Assembly: GCA_020632295.1 (NCBI GenBank)
Contig: JACKFU010000001.1
Location: 372,001-436,000 of the forward strand
Reading direction: 5' to 3'
Length of the DNA: 64,000 nucleotides
DNA from: Candidatus Peribacteria bacterium
Lineage (GTDB): Bacteria; Patescibacteriota; Gracilibacteria; Peribacterales; Peribacteraceae
The notes under the pieces were generated by a model. It ran no database searches. It worked only from the letters and a program-made list of their open reading frames with translations, and was not told the DNA's origin. A program made the position numbers and the translations under genes. Below, piece after piece: positions 61,772 through 64,000 of this stretch (the first letter of the stretch is position 1; every line of letters begins with the position of its first letter).

Positions 61772-62587
61772 ATGGAAGATTTACTAGTAAGGACGGAAGA
61801 AGAGCTACGATTGAGAAATCTCAGTCCTAAGACACGAAAGGCGTATTTACAGGCTTTGCGGGCATATTTTCAGTACAAAGGTGGAGATGTCTCTACTCTT
61901 GAAACCGAGAATATCAGAGCATTTATTCTGCAGAAGTTAGCAAGCGGTGCTGCTGCCCAGACGGCAAATGTCCATCTGCATGCCATCAAGTTTTTTTACC
62001 GAGATGTTCTTCGTAGGCAAGAGAGCATACGCATTCCTTTTGCAAAAACGCCAAGCGCTCTGCCGACTGTTCTTTCACGAGAGGAGGCGCAACGCATTCT
62101 CTCTGTTACCACAAATAAAAAGCATAAACTCATGTTATCCCTTGGGTATGGTTCTGGTTTACGGGTTAGTGAAGTGGTGAGCCTTCGTGTGTGCGATATC
62201 GATAGAGATCAATGTCTTATCACTGTTCGCGCAGGAAAGGGGAAGAAAGATCGTATTACTGTATTGCCATCGTCGATTTTTTCAGATCTATTAGAATGTA
62301 CACAGAGTAAAGGTGGTTCAGATTTTCTCTTTGAAAGTGAGCGTGGAGGAATGCTTACAACAAGCACATTGCAAAAAGTGTTTATGCAAGCGTGCAAAAA
62401 AGCAGCGATACAGAAACCCGCAACGTTTCATTCTCTCCGTCATAGTTTTGCGACACACTTACTCGAAGATGGAACAGATATTCGGTATGTGCAAGAGCTT
62501 CTTGGTCACAGTTCCATTCGCACGACACAGCGCTATACTCAGGTGACGAGCCCCTCTCTCAAAAATATTCGTAGCCCACTTTCATGA
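61772..62587 (+). CDS. tyrosine recombinase, integron-integrase-like (IntI/Xer)
   Basis: About 271 aa. An N-terminal SAM-like core-binding domain (LRLRNLSPKTRKAYLQALRAYF) precedes the catalytic domain with Arg in SGLRVSEVVSLR, Lys in GKGKKDRITVLP, HxxR in HSLRHSFATHLL, His in LLGHSS and Tyr in QRYTQV. The ending NIRSPLS recalls IntI proteins (...SPLD), while Xer proteins end differently. The extra domain that IntI carries before the HxxR box is absent, so length is that of Xer. ATG 61772 with AGGA is chosen over TTG 61751. The stop overlaps the next gene. Confidence 0.85.
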   Translation: MEDLLVRTEEELRLRNLSPKTRKAYLQALRAYFQYKGGDVSTLETENIRAFILQKLASGAAAQTANVHLHAIKFFYRDVLRRQESIRIPFAKTPSALPTVLSREEAQRILSVTTNKKHKLMLSLGYGSGLRVSEVVSLRVCDIDRDQCLITVRAGKGKKDRITVLPSSIFSDLLECTQSKGGSDFLFESERGGMLTTSTLQKVFMQACKKAAIQKPATFHSLRHSFATHLLEDGTDIRYVQELLGHSSIRTTQRYTQVTSPSLKNIRSPLS

Positions 62588-63660
62588 AAATCGTTCTTGT
62601 TACTGGCATCTACCCTCCAGAGATTGGCGGGCCAGCAACATATGTGCGCTTCTTAGCTCAAGAATTTACGAAGAGTGGACATGTTGTTGAAGTGGTAACG
62701 TATGCGCACAAATTGAACATTGAAAATGAAAAATGGAACATTCACGTTATTCCTTTTGGCTTACCTATTCTCCGCTGGTTTGCGTATGCGAGGAAGTTAA
62801 AACAGGTCGCAAACGATGCAGATATTGTCTATGCGTTTTCTTCGGTTAGCTGCGGCATTCCTCTCATTCTTGCAAAACTGAAAATGCCGAAGAAGGTGCT
62901 GCGCCTTGGGGGAGATTTTTTCTGGGAACGGTATACCGATAGAGGGGGAAGGAAGAGTTTGCGGGAGTGGTACGAACAGAGGAGTTGGGAGCTTAGCGTT
63001 GGGAGTTGGATTTTGAATCATGTTGACCACATCGTCTTCTCAACGAGGTTTCAGGAGGAGATTTATGAGAAGGCATACAACCAGCTGCCGGGCCATTCGG
63101 TTATCGAAAATGCGCTAACACTTTCTGGATCGATTCAACATCACCGAAAGCCACATACACCATTCAGACTTCTGTTTATGGGGCGATTTGTGAAATTTAA
63201 AAATGTCGAGTCGCTCATTGCGGCAATGGTGCATATCCACGATGCGACGCTCACTATTGTTGGAGAGGGGCCACTGGATGATCGACTACGGTCGCTGACA
63301 GAGAACCTGCACCTTACAGGACGCATTCGTTTTGTTGGTCCTGTGAACGGAAAAGACAAAGAGGATATTTTTGCAAAGCATGACCTGCTTGTTCTTCCTT
63401 CACTAACAGAGATCAGCCCTAATACTGCTCTCGAAGCCAAGGCAGCAGGGCTCCCTGTACTTCTTACACATCAACATGGATTGGGTGATCTATCATCAGG
63501 AATGATCGATAGTACACTCTACAACATCAGCGATATTGTTGACGGTATAGCGAAAGCAAGAACAATGTATGTAGCCAATTATTCTACGTTGGCATCAAGA
63601 CCGTGGTCTCAAGTTGCATCGGAAACAGTCAATCTTTTTGCTACACTCTTGCGGCTATGA
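62584..63660 (+). CDS. GT4-family glycosyltransferase
   Basis: 358 aa. GIYPPEIGGPATYVRFLAQEF near the start is the acceptor-loop region. LLFMGRFVKFKNVESLIAAM and SLTEISPNTALEAKAAGLPVLL are the donor-domain motifs. ATG 62584 lies inside the ATGA overlap with the recombinase stop, so it is translated from the same mRNA. In codons about 131-145 an AGTTGGGAG-type repeat spells RSWELSVGSWIL. It links the cassette array to the glycan gene cluster. Confidence 0.85.
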   Translation: MKIVLVTGIYPPEIGGPATYVRFLAQEFTKSGHVVEVVTYAHKLNIENEKWNIHVIPFGLPILRWFAYARKLKQVANDADIVYAFSSVSCGIPLILAKLKMPKKVLRLGGDFFWERYTDRGGRKSLREWYEQRSWELSVGSWILNHVDHIVFSTRFQEEIYEKAYNQLPGHSVIENALTLSGSIQHHRKPHTPFRLLFMGRFVKFKNVESLIAAMVHIHDATLTIVGEGPLDDRLRSLTENLHLTGRIRFVGPVNGKDKEDIFAKHDLLVLPSLTEISPNTALEAKAAGLPVLLTHQHGLGDLSSGMIDSTLYNISDIVDGIAKARTMYVANYSTLASRPWSQVASETVNLFATLLRL

Positions 63661-64000
63661 AATTACTTATGATCTCCGGTGACCGTAGTATTCTCGAAGG
63701 AAAGCTCGGTGCGTTCTTCTACACGGTGCAGGAGTTACGCAAACATTGGGATCGTATTGATGTGATTTGCCCTCGCATCAAGCAGGCGAATATGGAACGT
63801 CCAGAATCTGGGCATCGGTTTATGCATGAAGGCGAAGGAGGGGAGGTATATTTCCATCCATGCCCTCGCTCGCTTCTGTTTCAGGTCCCATGGATTCTGA
63901 ATAAGGGCACATTGCTTATTGAGCAACATGGGCATGATGTAATGACCGTGCACGACTACCCTCCATTTTATAACAGCACGGGCGCGCGGCTTCTTAAGAA
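63657..64000 (+). CDS. GT4-like glycosyltransferase, partial (N-terminus)
   Basis: ATG 63657 overlaps the stop of the previous GT4 gene (ATGA), and the frame stays open to the window end (about 114 codons). MKLLMISGDRSILEGKLGAF, the helix FFYTVQELRKHWDRIDVICP and LIEQHGHDVMTVHDYPPFYN are typical of the N-terminal domain of GT4 enzymes. The donor domain is beyond the window. Confidence 0.7.
   Translation, partial: MKLLMISGDRSILEGKLGAFFYTVQELRKHWDRIDVICPRIKQANMERPESGHRFMHEGEGGEVYFHPCPRSLLFQVPWILNKGTLLIEQHGHDVMTVHDYPPFYNSTGARLLK

Larger units (their letters stand above)
57533..62587. mobile_element. integron-like gene cassette array with tyrosine recombinase
   Basis: Six minus-strand genes (57601 to 61512) are separated by palindromic sites whose ends fit RYYYAAC / GTTRRRY, with paired inner boxes, as in attC sites. 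A tyrosine recombinase (61772-62587, plus) diverges from the array at its proximal end, 60 bp from the first candidate crossover point. This is the integron layout: integrase, attI, cassettes pointing away. Cassette genes are AT-rich and mostly unknown. Three sites are clear, three are partial. Each cassette is also flanked by its own inverted repeat. Confidence 0.7.

Overview
The window reads like part of a compact genome from the candidate phyla radiation (Patescibacteria), perhaps the Peregrinibacteria/Peribacteria side. Clues are the tight packing, with convergent genes overlapping by up to 53 bp, many ATGA-type overlaps, few Shine-Dalgarno sequences, and a mix of single-copy housekeeping genes with a large surface-polysaccharide load. 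TGA is a normal stop here, so it is not a Gracilibacteria/SR1-type recoded genome. The lineage is an inference from style, not from a marker-gene comparison.

Layout. (1) 1-6.4 kb, minus strand: an operon for an activated 3-deoxy-ulosonic (sialic/Kdo-like) acid: cytidylyltransferase, aldo-keto reductase, KdsC-like phosphatase, TIM-barrel isomerase, SDR, NeuB-like synthase, GmhA-like isomerase and a capsule-type protein cut by the window edge. (2) 6.4-26.7 kb: methyltransferases, a sulfotransferase, an MsbA-type ABC exporter, glycosyltransferases of the GT2, GT4 and GT-C types, nucleotide-sugar epimerases and dehydrogenases (Ugd, WecC-like, UDP-glucuronate epimerase-like, CDP-paratose epimerase-like), GtrA proteins and an FAD oxidoreductase. 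Together they build, decorate and export glycans. (3) 26.8-49 kb: housekeeping. This covers adenosine kinase-like protein and AhcY, a PHP-less PolX, tRNA-Ser, PheT, PduO, L34, an M16 protease, Ndk, a CtpA protease, RNase H, VanW, RecO, FtsX, PBP1A, YebC, S18, S6, tRNA-Thr, SufU and SufS. (4) 49-57.3 kb: a second envelope cluster (GT-C, GT2, DUF2304, two GT4, RmlA, RmlB) and a carbonic-anhydrase-like gene. (5) 57.5-62.6 kb: an integron-like cassette array. Six genes, all on the minus strand, are separated by palindromic attC-like sites, and a tyrosine recombinase on the plus strand sits at the proximal end. (6) 62.6-64 kb: two GT4 genes, the first overlapping the recombinase stop codon.

The main discovery candidate is region 5. 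Three sites (60041-60141, 59486-59617, 58986-59122) have the RYYYAAC ... GTTRRRY end boxes and paired inner boxes of attC sites. The divergent integrase/array layout is that of an integron. Unusually, every cassette is also bracketed by its own inverted repeat that extends inward beyond the end boxes, and the recombinase lacks the insertion typical of IntI.

A second window-wide signal is promoter architecture. At about twenty genes a TAnnnT -10 hexamer (TACACT, TATACT, TATAAT and relatives) lies 6-9 bp from the start codon, which implies leaderless mRNAs. Clear Shine-Dalgarno starts are exceptions (29318, 61512, 61772).
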